Assembly: GCF_015710575.1 (NCBI RefSeq)
Contig: NZ_CP065373.1
Coordinates: forward strand, 62,001 to 126,000
Source of the DNA: Mycolicibacterium mengxianglii
GTDB lineage: Bacteria > Actinomycetota > Actinomycetes > Mycobacteriales > Mycobacteriaceae
DNA: 64,000 nt
Reading direction: 5' to 3'
Below are positions 43,653-52,348 of this stretch, piece by piece (within the stretch, counting starts at the first letter, position 1; each line of letters starts with the position of its first letter). Under the pieces are notes generated by a model that worked only from the letters and a program-made list of their open reading frames with translations, ran no database searches and was not told the DNA's origin. Position numbers and translations under genes: made by a program.

Positions 43653-45067
43653 CCGAGATCGACAACCGGCCCGAAACAGAACCCGCGGAGGTTCCAGAGG
43701 AGCTCTCCGAGCCGATGACCATCGGCGTCGAGGCCTACATCTCGCCCGAGTACGCCCGCGCCGAACGGGACAAGCTGTGGCGCAAGGTCTGGCAGCAGGT
43801 CGGCCGGGTCGAAGAGATTCCCGACGTGGGCAGTTACCTCACCTACGACATCCTCGACGACTCGATCATCGTCGTACGCACCGGAACCGGCTCGTCGGCG
43901 GATGATTTCGCCGCTCACCACAACGTCTGCATGCACCGGGGCCGCCGTCTTGTCGACACCCCGCCCGGCGCCAAGAACGCTGTCGGCAAGGCACGCAAGT
44001 CCTTTGTGTGCGGCTTCCACGGCTGGACCTACGGCTTGGACGGCACCTGCACGCACATCCGCGAGCAGGACGACTGGCAGGGCACGCTGACGCGGGAGAA
44101 CACACACCTGGCCCCGGTTCAGGTCGACACCTGGGGCGGCTGGCTGTTCATCAACATGGACCCCGACTGCGAACCGCTGGCCGACTACCTGTTCCCCGCG
44201 GCGAAGATCCTCGATCCGTTCGGCCTGGAGAACATGCGCTTCAAGTGGCGCAAGTGGCTGTACTTCGACTGCAACTGGAAGGTGGCGCTGGAGGCGTTCA
44301 ACGAGACCTACCACGTCTTCACCACCCACCCCGAGTTCAACAAGTTCGGCGAGTTCAAGGGCTGGGCGAAAGCCCAAGGCAAGCACAGCAATATCGGCTA
44401 TGACGCCCCCAAGGGCCTCGACGAGACGAAGTCGAAGATCCGCCTGGGCACCGGTGATCCGCGGATCTCGACCGCCGAGATGCAGGTGTACACCATGGAG
44501 GAGACCAACGCGACCACCACGCAGACGCTGGTGAACGCCGCCAAACGGCTGGTCGACGAACTTCCCGAGGGCACCCCCGCCAACAAGGTGCTCGAGCACT
44601 GGCTGACCTCGGCGCGCCGTGACGACGCCGAACGCGGGGTCATCTGGCCGGTCATTCCGCCCGACATCCTGGGCCAGAGCGGCACCGCATGGCAGATCTT
44701 CCCGAATTTCCAGGTGGGGCAGGGCCTGACCAGCGCCTTGTGTTACAGCGCGCGCCCCGACCCGAGTTACGACCCGGACAAGTGCATCTTCGAGGCGGCG
44801 TGCCTGGAGCTGTACCCGAAAGGCGAAGAGTCGCAGACGGAGTGGGAGCACACCCCCAAAGAGTCGCCGAACTGGTTGTCGGTGCTGCCGCAGGACTTCT
44901 CGAACATGGCCGCGGTGCAGCAGGGCATGAAATCGGCCGGCTTCGGCGGCACGCTGCCCAACCCGTACCGCGAACGCAGCACGGTCAATCTGCACTACCA
45001 ACTTTCCAAGTACATGGGGACCGGGGCCCCATCACAAGCAGGAAAAGATCTAGGAGCGAGCAAGTGA
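43649..45067 (+). CDS. Rieske non-heme iron ring-hydroxylating oxygenase, alpha subunit
   Basis: 472 residues; ATGA overlap with the SDR. The Rieske [2Fe-2S] ligands are Cys94 and His96 (HNVCMHRG) and Cys121 and His124 (VCGFHGWTYGLDG). The mononuclear iron site follows in NWKVALEAFNETYHVFTTHPEF with His222 and His227, and the bridging acid before it. No beta subunit, ferredoxin or reductase is encoded nearby, so it resembles the alpha-only oxygenases (KshA- or phthalate-type) that borrow a reductase. It hydroxylates the substrate at an unactivated or aromatic carbon using O2. Confidence 0.92.
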   Translation: MTEIDNRPETEPAEVPEELSEPMTIGVEAYISPEYARAERDKLWRKVWQQVGRVEEIPDVGSYLTYDILDDSIIVVRTGTGSSADDFAAHHNVCMHRGRRLVDTPPGAKNAVGKARKSFVCGFHGWTYGLDGTCTHIREQDDWQGTLTRENTHLAPVQVDTWGGWLFINMDPDCEPLADYLFPAAKILDPFGLENMRFKWRKWLYFDCNWKVALEAFNETYHVFTTHPEFNKFGEFKGWAKAQGKHSNIGYDAPKGLDETKSKIRLGTGDPRISTAEMQVYTMEETNATTTQTLVNAAKRLVDELPEGTPANKVLEHWLTSARRDDAERGVIWPVIPPDILGQSGTAWQIFPNFQVGQGLTSALCYSARPDPSYDPDKCIFEAACLELYPKGEESQTEWEHTPKESPNWLSVLPQDFSNMAAVQQGMKSAGFGGTLPNPYRERSTVNLHYQLSKYMGTGAPSQAGKDLGASK

Positions 45068-46284
45068 AGGTCAACCTCGGTACCGGGGCGCAGAACTCCC
45101 ACGACTGGGAGAGAGTGCTCGCCGGTGACTACAGCAGCCCGCCCGCCACACCCGACTGGGAGTGCGTCCAGGGTGCGCTGGCGCTCGGCGACCTGGCTGA
45201 GCCACTCGGGTTCGACGGCATCTGGTTCCCCGAACATCAGGGCACGCCATATGGCATGACGCCCAACCCGATTCAGGCCCTGACCTATTTCGCCGGCCGG
45301 ACCGAGCGCGTCAGCCTGGGCACGTTCGTCGCGGTGGCACCCTGGTGGAACCCGGTCCGGTTGGCACACCAGATCGCCTACCTCGACATCCTGTCGAAAG
45401 GGCGTTACACCACCATCGGGATCGGTCGCGGGGTGTCCAAGGCGGAGTTCGACGCCGTCGGTGTGCCCCGAGAGGAGAGCCGTGAGCGGTTCAACGAATG
45501 CCTCGACATCCTGAAACTCGCCTTCAGCGGTGAGCGGTTCTCCTATGACGGCGAGATCTTCTCGTTCCCGGAGATGTCGCTGCGCCCGGCGCCGTTCAGC
45601 GACGACCTGTTCTCCCGGATCTACAGCTCGTCCTCGACGGCCGAGTCGCTGGAGATCCTGTCCCGACGCGGCATGGTGCCGCTGTTCGTGGGCAACAAAC
45701 CGATCTGGGATGCCGGCTTGGAAGTGCAGAAGGTCAACACCTTCCGCGCCGAGGAGGGGCTGCCGCCGTGTCAGCCCAAGAACGTGATGTTCATGTACTG
45801 CATTCCGGAGAACATCAGGCAGGGCGGGCTCCTAGGAGAGTTTGAAGCGAAGACCGACGAGTGGATCTACACCGCGAACCGCGATGTCAATGTGCACTAC
45901 GGGTTCGCCGATGCGTCGAACTTCAAGGGTGTCAAGGGATATGAGGCCTACGCCAATCGTGAAGCGACTGCCACCGCGGTGCTGGCGGAGTCGGTGCAGG
46001 GTGACGGCACCGGCGGGGTGAAGCCGAAGGAGAAAAAGGGCCCTCCCGGCTACCACGCCTCCAACCTCCTGATCGGCTCACCCGAGGAGATCTTCAAGAA
46101 ACTCAAGGCCGCGCAGGAGGCCTGCTCGTTCTCCGAGGTGACCATCGTGCCGCAATTCGGGACCATGCCCTACGCCGATGCGGTCGAGTCCGTCAAACTG
46201 TTCGCCAAAGAGGTACTGCCCGCGGTGCACGAGATGGAGGCACCGCTGCACGCCGCCGCGCTGCCGGAAAAGGTGCAGGCATGA
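45064..46284 (+). CDS. LLM-class flavin-dependent monooxygenase
   Basis: 406 residues from GTG at 45064, GTGA overlap with the Rieske stop. Luciferase-like features: EPLGFDGIWFPEHQGTPYGMTPNP, LGTFVAVAPWWNPVRLAHQIAYLD, GRYTTIGIGRGVSKAEFDAVG and the late LLIGSPEEIFKKLKAAQEA. It is longer than the F420-type at 28804 and matches the bacterial luciferase-like monooxygenases that need reduced flavin from a partner. It may perform a second oxygenation or act on a ring-opened intermediate. Confidence 0.87.
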   Translation: MKVNLGTGAQNSHDWERVLAGDYSSPPATPDWECVQGALALGDLAEPLGFDGIWFPEHQGTPYGMTPNPIQALTYFAGRTERVSLGTFVAVAPWWNPVRLAHQIAYLDILSKGRYTTIGIGRGVSKAEFDAVGVPREESRERFNECLDILKLAFSGERFSYDGEIFSFPEMSLRPAPFSDDLFSRIYSSSSTAESLEILSRRGMVPLFVGNKPIWDAGLEVQKVNTFRAEEGLPPCQPKNVMFMYCIPENIRQGGLLGEFEAKTDEWIYTANRDVNVHYGFADASNFKGVKGYEAYANREATATAVLAESVQGDGTGGVKPKEKKGPPGYHASNLLIGSPEEIFKKLKAAQEACSFSEVTIVPQFGTMPYADAVESVKLFAKEVLPAVHEMEAPLHAAALPEKVQA

Positions 46285-48131
46285 CGTCCGTGACCAATAG
46301 CTGTGGCCCCACCGACACGCCCACCGATATCGACATCGACGCATTGCGCGAGAAGTACCGCGTCGAGCGGGAGAAGCGCCTCCGAAAGGAGGGCTCCAAG
46401 CAGTACGTCGAAACAGGCGGTGGTTATGCGGAATTCGCTGAGATCGATCCGCACACCCCCTATGTGGAACGCGACCCGATCAACTCCGACATCGATGTCG
46501 CGGTGCTCGGTGGCGGCTTCGGCGGCCTGCTTGCCGGGGCTCATCTGAAGAAGGCCGGTGTGGAGGACGTCCGCATCATCGAGATGGGCGGCGACTTCGG
46601 CGGCGTCTGGTACTGGAACCGCTACCCGGGAATCCAGTGCGACAACGAGTCCTACTGCTACGTACCGCTTCTCGAAGAGCTGGACTTCATTCCGTCGAAG
46701 AAGTTCGCCGACGGCGCCGAGATCTACCAGCATTGCCGCAATATCGGCAAGCACTTCGGCCTCTACGACGGTGCCATCTTCTCCACTCAGGTGCGCGACT
46801 TGATCTGGGACGACGAGATCGGCCGGTGGCGGATCACCACCAACCGGGGTGACGACATCAGGGCCCGGTTCGTGGTGATGGCGTCGGGTCCGTTCAACCG
46901 GCCCAAGCTCCCCGGTATCCCCGGCATCCATGACTTCCAGGGGCACAGCTTCCACTCGTCGCGGTGGGATTACGAGTACACCGGCGGTGACTCGGCCGAC
47001 CCGGTCTTGGACAAACTGGTCGACAAGACAGTGGCGATCATCGGCACCGGTGCCACCGGCGTGCAGATCGTGCCGTTCCTCGGCAAGTACGCCAAACAGG
47101 TCTACGTCATCCAGCGCACCCCGTCGACCGTCGATGCGCGCAACAATGCGCCCACCGATCCGGAGTGGGCGAAGTCGCTGCAGCCGGGCTGGCAGAAGGA
47201 GCGCCAGCGCAACTTCCACTCCTGGACCTTCGAGGGCATGGCACTGGGCCAGCCGGACCTGGTGTGCGACTTCTGGACTGAGCTCGGCCGCAACACCGCG
47301 GCCCGGGTGCTTGCCCTGGAGGATCCCGCCTCGATGACCCCTGAGCAGTTCATGGGTCTGCGCGAGGAAGAGGACTACAAGCTGATGGAGCGCCTGCGGC
47401 GTCGTGTCGAGAGCCTGGTCGACGACCCGGATACCGCCGAGGCGCTCAAGCCGTACTACCGGTTCCTGTGCAAGCGACCATGTTCCAACGACGACTATCT
47501 GGCGACGTTCAACCGACCCAATGTGACGTTGATCGACGTGTCGGAAAGCAAGGGCGTGGAGAAGCTCACGGAGACGGGGTTCGTCGCCAACGGCGTCGAA
47601 TATCCGATCGACTGCATCATCTACGCCAGTGGCTTCGAGATCACCACCGAGATCAGCAGGCGCTACAGCATCGACGCCATCGAAGGCCGCGACGGCGTGT
47701 CGCTGTACGACTACTGGCATGACGGCTTCAAGACGCTGCACGGCATGACCAGCCGCGGCTTCCCGAACCAGTTCTTCACCGGTTTCACCCAGGTAGGCAT
47801 CTCGGCGAACATCGCCGCCAACTATGAACTGCAGGGCGAGCACATCGCCTACGTCATCGCCGAAGCGCTGAAACGCGGTGTCACCTCACTGGAGCCCACC
47901 CAGGAGGCGCAGGACGGCTGGTGCCAGACGATCAAAGAGAACCTGATCGACAATTCGGCTTTTGATGCCGAGTGCACCCCTGGCTACTACAACAACGAAG
48001 GCGGCGGTGGTGGGGAAGGCATCAAGTCCCACCTCGGTGAGCCGTACGGGCCGGGCTTCTACGCGTTCGGTGACCTGCTCGCGCAGTGGCGCGCCGGTGG
48101 CGACCTGCAGGGTCTCGAACTCGGCACATGA
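46281..48131 (+). CDS. Flavin-containing Baeyer-Villiger monooxygenase, long form
   Basis: 616 residues; ATGA overlap. An N-terminal extension of about 65 residues precedes the FAD motif GGGFGG (77-82), followed by FGGVWYWNRYPGIQCD. The BVMO fingerprint FQGHSFHSSRWD is at 219-230 and the second Rossmann motif VAIIGTGATGVQIVP near 252. This size and extension match the cyclododecanone/PAMO/steroid-type BVMOs, which accept large cyclic ketones. It inserts oxygen into a ring ketone to form a lactone using NADPH and O2. Central to the proposed pathway. Confidence 0.93.
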   Translation: MTSVTNSCGPTDTPTDIDIDALREKYRVEREKRLRKEGSKQYVETGGGYAEFAEIDPHTPYVERDPINSDIDVAVLGGGFGGLLAGAHLKKAGVEDVRIIEMGGDFGGVWYWNRYPGIQCDNESYCYVPLLEELDFIPSKKFADGAEIYQHCRNIGKHFGLYDGAIFSTQVRDLIWDDEIGRWRITTNRGDDIRARFVVMASGPFNRPKLPGIPGIHDFQGHSFHSSRWDYEYTGGDSADPVLDKLVDKTVAIIGTGATGVQIVPFLGKYAKQVYVIQRTPSTVDARNNAPTDPEWAKSLQPGWQKERQRNFHSWTFEGMALGQPDLVCDFWTELGRNTAARVLALEDPASMTPEQFMGLREEEDYKLMERLRRRVESLVDDPDTAEALKPYYRFLCKRPCSNDDYLATFNRPNVTLIDVSESKGVEKLTETGFVANGVEYPIDCIIYASGFEITTEISRRYSIDAIEGRDGVSLYDYWHDGFKTLHGMTSRGFPNQFFTGFTQVGISANIAANYELQGEHIAYVIAEALKRGVTSLEPTQEAQDGWCQTIKENLIDNSAFDAECTPGYYNNEGGGGGEGIKSHLGEPYGPGFYAFGDLLAQWRAGGDLQGLELGT

Positions 48132-49054
48132 CTGAACTGAGATTCGACCAGCGCGTCGCGGTGGTCACCGGCGCCGGACGCGGGCTGGGCCGGGAGTATG
48201 CACTGTTGCTGGCGGCCCGCGGCGCGGCAGTCGTCGTCAACGACGTCGGTGGCAGCCTGACCGGTGACGGCTCCGATACGGGCCCGGCCGCCGAGGTGGT
48301 CGCCGAAATCGAGGCGGCAGGCGGAACGGCGATCGCCTGCACTGATTCGGTGGCGACACCGGAGGGCGGCGCGGCGATCATCAACACCGCACTGGAGCGT
48401 TTCGGCAGGCTCGACGTGCTGATCCACAACGCGGGCAATGTGCGGCGCGCGCCGCTGGCGCAGATGCGCTACGACGACTTCGAGGCGGTGCTCGACGTCC
48501 ACTTGCGGGGCGCATTTCACGTTGTGCGCGCGGCATTTCCGGTGATGCTCGAGGCTGCTTACGGTCGTATCGTGCTGACCTCGTCGATCGGCGGCCTGTA
48601 CGGCAACCACGATGTCGCCAACTACGGGGTGGCCAAGGCCGGCATCATCGGGCTGTCCAATGTGGCGGCCATCGAAGGTGCCGCCGCCAATGTCACAAGC
48701 AATGTCATCGTGCCCGCGGCCGTCACCCGGATGGCCGAAGGTATCGACACCTCGGCGTATCCGCCGATGGGCGCCGACCTGGTGGCCCCGGCGGTGGGCT
48801 GGCTGGCACACGAGTCGTGCTCGGTGACCGGGGAGATCCTGGCGGCGCTCGCCGGCCGCATCGCGCGGGCAGCCGTCGTCGAATCGCCCGGGGTGTACCG
48901 ACCGTCATGGACCATCGAGTCCGTCGCTGAAGCCCTCGACGAAATCCGGGATCTGAGCGACCCGGTGATCTTCCCCGTCGTCCCCGACGGTCACGCCGAC
49001 CACATCCGGTACAGCTTCGCAATGGCGGCACAGGCCGGAGCTACGCATGTCTAG
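48128..49054 (+). CDS. Hydroxyacyl-CoA-dehydrogenase-type SDR (MFE-2-like)
   Basis: 308 residues from ATG at 48128, ATGA overlap. VVTGAGRGLGREYALLLAARGAAVVVNDVGGSLTGDG is the diagnostic start of the peroxisomal multifunctional-enzyme-2 dehydrogenase family, where 'NDLGG' and the following insertion bind NAD and the acyl-CoA. LIHNAGNVRRAPL, LTSSIGGLYGNHDVANYGVAKAG and an approximately 60-residue C-terminal extension complete it. It oxidises 3-hydroxyacyl-CoA to 3-ketoacyl-CoA in beta-oxidation of steroid-like or branched acids. Confidence 0.88.
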   Translation: MTELRFDQRVAVVTGAGRGLGREYALLLAARGAAVVVNDVGGSLTGDGSDTGPAAEVVAEIEAAGGTAIACTDSVATPEGGAAIINTALERFGRLDVLIHNAGNVRRAPLAQMRYDDFEAVLDVHLRGAFHVVRAAFPVMLEAAYGRIVLTSSIGGLYGNHDVANYGVAKAGIIGLSNVAAIEGAAANVTSNVIVPAAVTRMAEGIDTSAYPPMGADLVAPAVGWLAHESCSVTGEILAALAGRIARAAVVESPGVYRPSWTIESVAEALDEIRDLSDPVIFPVVPDGHADHIRYSFAMAAQAGATHV

Positions 49055-50237
49055 CGCCGGCCCCCTACAAGGCGTGCGCGTCGTCGACCTCACCGCCATG
49101 GTGATGGGCCCCTACTGCACCCAGATCATGGCGGACATGGGGGCCGAGGTCATCAAAGTCGAACCGCCGCAAGGGGATAACACCCGCTTCATCTCGGTGG
49201 GGCCGGCGCCGGGCATGAGTGGGGTGTTCGTCAACGTCAACCGTGGCAAACGCAGTGTCGCACTGGACCTGCAGACCGCCGAGGGCAAGCGGGCGCTGCG
49301 GGCATTGATCGAATCGGCCGACGTGTTCATCCACTCGATGCGGTTCAAAGCGATCGCCAAGCTGGGTTTCGGATATGCCGAGGTCGCCGCGATCAACCCG
49401 TCGATCATCTACACCAACTGCTACGGCTACGGACGGCGCGGCCCGGACGCCGACCGGCCCGCCTACGACGACACCATCCAGGCGGAATGTGGCATTCCCG
49501 CAGTGCAGGAACAGCTGACCGGAGAAGCCAACTACGTCGGCACCATCATGGCCGACAAGGTGGCCGGGCTGACCGCGCTCTACGCCACCATGATGGCGCT
49601 GTTCCATCGTGAACGCACCGGTGAGGGCCAGGAGGTGGAGGTCAGCATGTTCGAGACGATGGCCTCGTTCATGCTGGTGGAGCACGCCAACGGCGCGATG
49701 TTCTCGCCACCGTTGGGTCCGGCGGTGTACCCGCGCACGGTAGCGCCGAACCGGCGGCCGTACCGCACCAAAGACGGCTACATCGCGGCCTTGATCTACA
49801 ACGACAAGCACTGGAATGCGTTCATCAAAGCGGTCAGACCGGCTTGGCACGTGGACGATGGAGACCTGTACGGCACCCTGGAGCGGCGCGCCAAACAGAT
49901 CGACGCGGTGTACGCCCTGGTCGCCCAGACGCTGACGGAACGCACCACCGAGGAGTGGCTGACGTTGTTCCGCGAGCTGGAGATTCCCGCGGCGCCGCTG
50001 CGCACTCCCGATGCACTCTTCGACGACCCCCACCTCAACGCGGTCGGGTTGTTCGAAACCGTGCAGACCGACTACGGCCCGGTGCGTTTTCCCGGTGTGC
50101 CGACGTGGTTCTCGCGTACCCCCGGTCGGGTGCGGGGATTCGCACCGGAGTTGGGCGCCGACACCGCCGACGTGCTCAGTGAGCTGGGGCTCGCGGCACC
50201 CGATGCCGATGCCGTGCTCGGCTCGGGTCAAACCTGA
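49047..50237 (+). CDS. CaiB/BaiF-family CoA transferase
   Basis: 396 residues; the ATG lies 8 bases inside the previous gene. Motifs: GVRVVDLTAMVMGPYCTQIMADMGAEVIKVEPP, NRGKRSVALDLQTAEGK, the catalytic Asp in GTIMADKVAGLTALYA, and a C-terminal FRELEIPAAPLRTPDALFDDPHL. It attaches CoA to the pathway acid or racemises an alpha-methylacyl-CoA; the operon's acyl-CoA dehydrogenases make the first more useful. Positioned between the oxygenase genes and the four dehydrogenases. Confidence 0.88.
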   Translation: MSSAGPLQGVRVVDLTAMVMGPYCTQIMADMGAEVIKVEPPQGDNTRFISVGPAPGMSGVFVNVNRGKRSVALDLQTAEGKRALRALIESADVFIHSMRFKAIAKLGFGYAEVAAINPSIIYTNCYGYGRRGPDADRPAYDDTIQAECGIPAVQEQLTGEANYVGTIMADKVAGLTALYATMMALFHRERTGEGQEVEVSMFETMASFMLVEHANGAMFSPPLGPAVYPRTVAPNRRPYRTKDGYIAALIYNDKHWNAFIKAVRPAWHVDDGDLYGTLERRAKQIDAVYALVAQTLTERTTEEWLTLFRELEIPAAPLRTPDALFDDPHLNAVGLFETVQTDYGPVRFPGVPTWFSRTPGRVRGFAPELGADTADVLSELGLAAPDADAVLGSGQT

Positions 50238-50246
50238 GGAAGAACA

Positions 50247-51419
50247 ATGGAATTCGAGATGGGCCCGCAGGCCGCAGCGCTGCGCGAGCAACTCCGGGAG
50301 CTGGTGGGCACGCAGATGCCGGCAGATTTCCTCGGGGCGTTCACCGACGACCCCGCGGACCTGGATGCGGCGCAGCGGTTCTGCCGACTATTGGCCGAGC
50401 AGGGACTGTTGTGTGCAGCGTGGCCGGAAGAGTTCGGTGGCCGGGCATCGTCGGTGTGGGAGCAGACCGTCGTGCGCGAAGAGATGTGGGCGCACCACGA
50501 ACCGCGAGGTGCGCAGTACATGGGGGTGAACTGGGTCGGGCCGATCATCATGCGGCACGGCACCCCCGAGCAGCAGCGCACCCATCTGCCGCCGATCGCC
50601 AACGGCGAGGTGATCTGGTGCCAAGGCTTCTCCGAGCCGGAGTCGGGATCGGACCTGGCATCGCTGCGCACCTATGCCCGCCGCGCCGAGGACGGGTCGG
50701 ACGGATGGCTGATCAGCGGGCAGAAGATCTGGACCTCGTACGCGACGATGGCGCAGTGGTGCTTCCTGTTGGCGCGAACCTCACGCGGTGAGCGCAAACA
50801 GCAGGGCCTGACGATCTTCCTGGTGCGCATGGACGACCCTGCCATCCAGGTCCGGCCGATCCGCGCCATGCTGGGCCCGCACCATCTCAACGAGGTGTTC
50901 TTCGATGACCTGCGGGTCAGCGAGGCCGATGTGCTCGGCACCGTCGACCAGGGGTGGTCCATCGTGCAGGACGTGATGTCTTTCGAGCGCGTCGGAATCG
51001 CCAGGTACGCCCGCTGCGAGCGGCTGCTGGCGGCCGCCCCGAAGGTGCTCGGAGCGCGTTGGGACGAACTCCCCACCGAGTTGCACGGCCGCTGGGCGCG
51101 AATGCTCACCCATTGCCGGCGCGCGCGTCTGATGGCCTACCGAGTGGTGGCGATGCAAGCAGGTGGGCGGGTCAATCCCGGTGATGCGGCTGCCTATCGG
51201 ATCGCGGTGACCAAGCTGGACCAGGAGAGCGCCGAGGTGCTGATGGAGATCGCGGCGGTGCTACCGGAGGACAGCGGGGACGCCGCGGCCGGCTATTTCC
51301 GCGCCGAGGTGGAGGATCACTGGCGGTACTCGCAGGCCTCCACCGTTTCTTCGGGAAGTATCGAGATGCAGCGGATCCTGTTGTCGCGCACCCTCCTGGC
51401 CGCAGCGAAGGCGTCATGA
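50247..51419 (+). CDS. Acyl-CoA dehydrogenase (alpha-type subunit, no canonical Glu)
   Basis: 390 residues, 9 bases after the CoA transferase. Middle-domain motif WCQGFSEPESGSDLASLRTYA and ISGQKIWTSYATMAQWCFLLAR bind FAD. The C-terminal motif reads STVSSGSIEMQRILLSRTLL: where medium-chain enzymes have Tyr-Glu-Gly-Thr the sequence is Ser-Ser-Gly-Ser, so the usual catalytic Glu is absent. A 4-base overlap joins it to the short dehydrogenase downstream, the genetic layout of mycobacterial alpha2beta2 FadE pairs. Confidence 0.87.
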   Translation: MEFEMGPQAAALREQLRELVGTQMPADFLGAFTDDPADLDAAQRFCRLLAEQGLLCAAWPEEFGGRASSVWEQTVVREEMWAHHEPRGAQYMGVNWVGPIIMRHGTPEQQRTHLPPIANGEVIWCQGFSEPESGSDLASLRTYARRAEDGSDGWLISGQKIWTSYATMAQWCFLLARTSRGERKQQGLTIFLVRMDDPAIQVRPIRAMLGPHHLNEVFFDDLRVSEADVLGTVDQGWSIVQDVMSFERVGIARYARCERLLAAAPKVLGARWDELPTELHGRWARMLTHCRRARLMAYRVVAMQAGGRVNPGDAAAYRIAVTKLDQESAEVLMEIAAVLPEDSGDAAAGYFRAEVEDHWRYSQASTVSSGSIEMQRILLSRTLLAAAKAS

Positions 51420-52348
51420 GCATGCAACTGGAGCTCAGTGACGAGGCCGCCGAGTACGGCCGGCAGGCGCTGCGCGCGTTTCAGGCCGCCGGTGGCGATC
51501 AACTGGTACAAGACGCCGAGGTCAAACCGCAGATCCGGGAGACCCTGGTGGCACCGGTGCTCGCCGAACTCGGGGCCTGGGATCTGGAACCCGGCGCCGA
51601 CGCCGACTCGAGGGAGGCCGCGGCCGCCCTGTGCCGCAGCGCCGGGTACTGGGCGTTGCCGTACCCGGTGGCTGAGCGGCTGGCCCGCCCGGGTGACATC
51701 GATGCCGACGGTCTGGTGGTGGTCGATCCCGCTCGTCCCGTCGCGCCATTGGCGGGCTTGGAAAACAGCTGGGCGACAGTCACCCTGACGGGCCGGCGAG
51801 GCCGGGTCGTCGGCCAGGGAGCCGCACAGTCGGCCTTCGTCAGCGCGGTGACGCTGCAGCACCTCGACGATGACGGCGAGGGTGATGTCGCCCTGGCGCT
51901 GGTGCTGCCGTGTTGGACGCTGCTGGGAATGCTCGACCGGGCCATCGACGAGACCGTCGCGCACATCAGCCTGCGTAAGCAGTTCGACCAGCCGTTGTCC
52001 GGGTTTCAGGGCGTGCAATTTCAATTGACCGATGCCGAGGTGGAACGCAGCGGCCTCGACGTCCTGGCCAGGTATGCGTTATGGAGTATTGGTAGCGCAT
52101 CGACGAACGACGCCGCCATCGATGACGCCCTCGCACTGCGCATGGCCGCGATCGAGGCCGCGGAGGTGGTGTTCCGGGTATGCCACCAGTTGCACGGCGC
52201 CGTCGGGTTCTGCGAGGAGACCACCCTGTCCTGGCTGTCGCGGTACAGCCAGCCGCTGCGACGGCTGCCCTACGGCCTGTCCGCGACCCGGTCGCACCTG
52301 ACCCAGCGGATCGGTCGTCGCGGCCTGACCGGGCTGTACATCCCGTGA
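51416..52348 (+). CDS. Acyl-CoA dehydrogenase (short beta-type subunit)
   Basis: 310 residues from ATG at 51416, clearly shorter than the usual 380-400. The N-terminal domain is abbreviated and the FAD-binding SEP-x-GSD motif is missing. The C-terminal helical domain is intact: ETVAHISLRKQFDQPLSGFQGVQFQLTDAEVE, and QLHGAVGFCEETTLSWLSRYSQ. This is what one sees in the partner chain of heteromeric FadE enzymes, where each chain supplies part of the FAD and substrate sites. Coupled to both neighbours by 4-base overlaps. Confidence 0.83.
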   Translation: MSMQLELSDEAAEYGRQALRAFQAAGGDQLVQDAEVKPQIRETLVAPVLAELGAWDLEPGADADSREAAAALCRSAGYWALPYPVAERLARPGDIDADGLVVVDPARPVAPLAGLENSWATVTLTGRRGRVVGQGAAQSAFVSAVTLQHLDDDGEGDVALALVLPCWTLLGMLDRAIDETVAHISLRKQFDQPLSGFQGVQFQLTDAEVERSGLDVLARYALWSIGSASTNDAAIDDALALRMAAIEAAEVVFRVCHQLHGAVGFCEETTLSWLSRYSQPLRRLPYGLSATRSHLTQRIGRRGLTGLYIP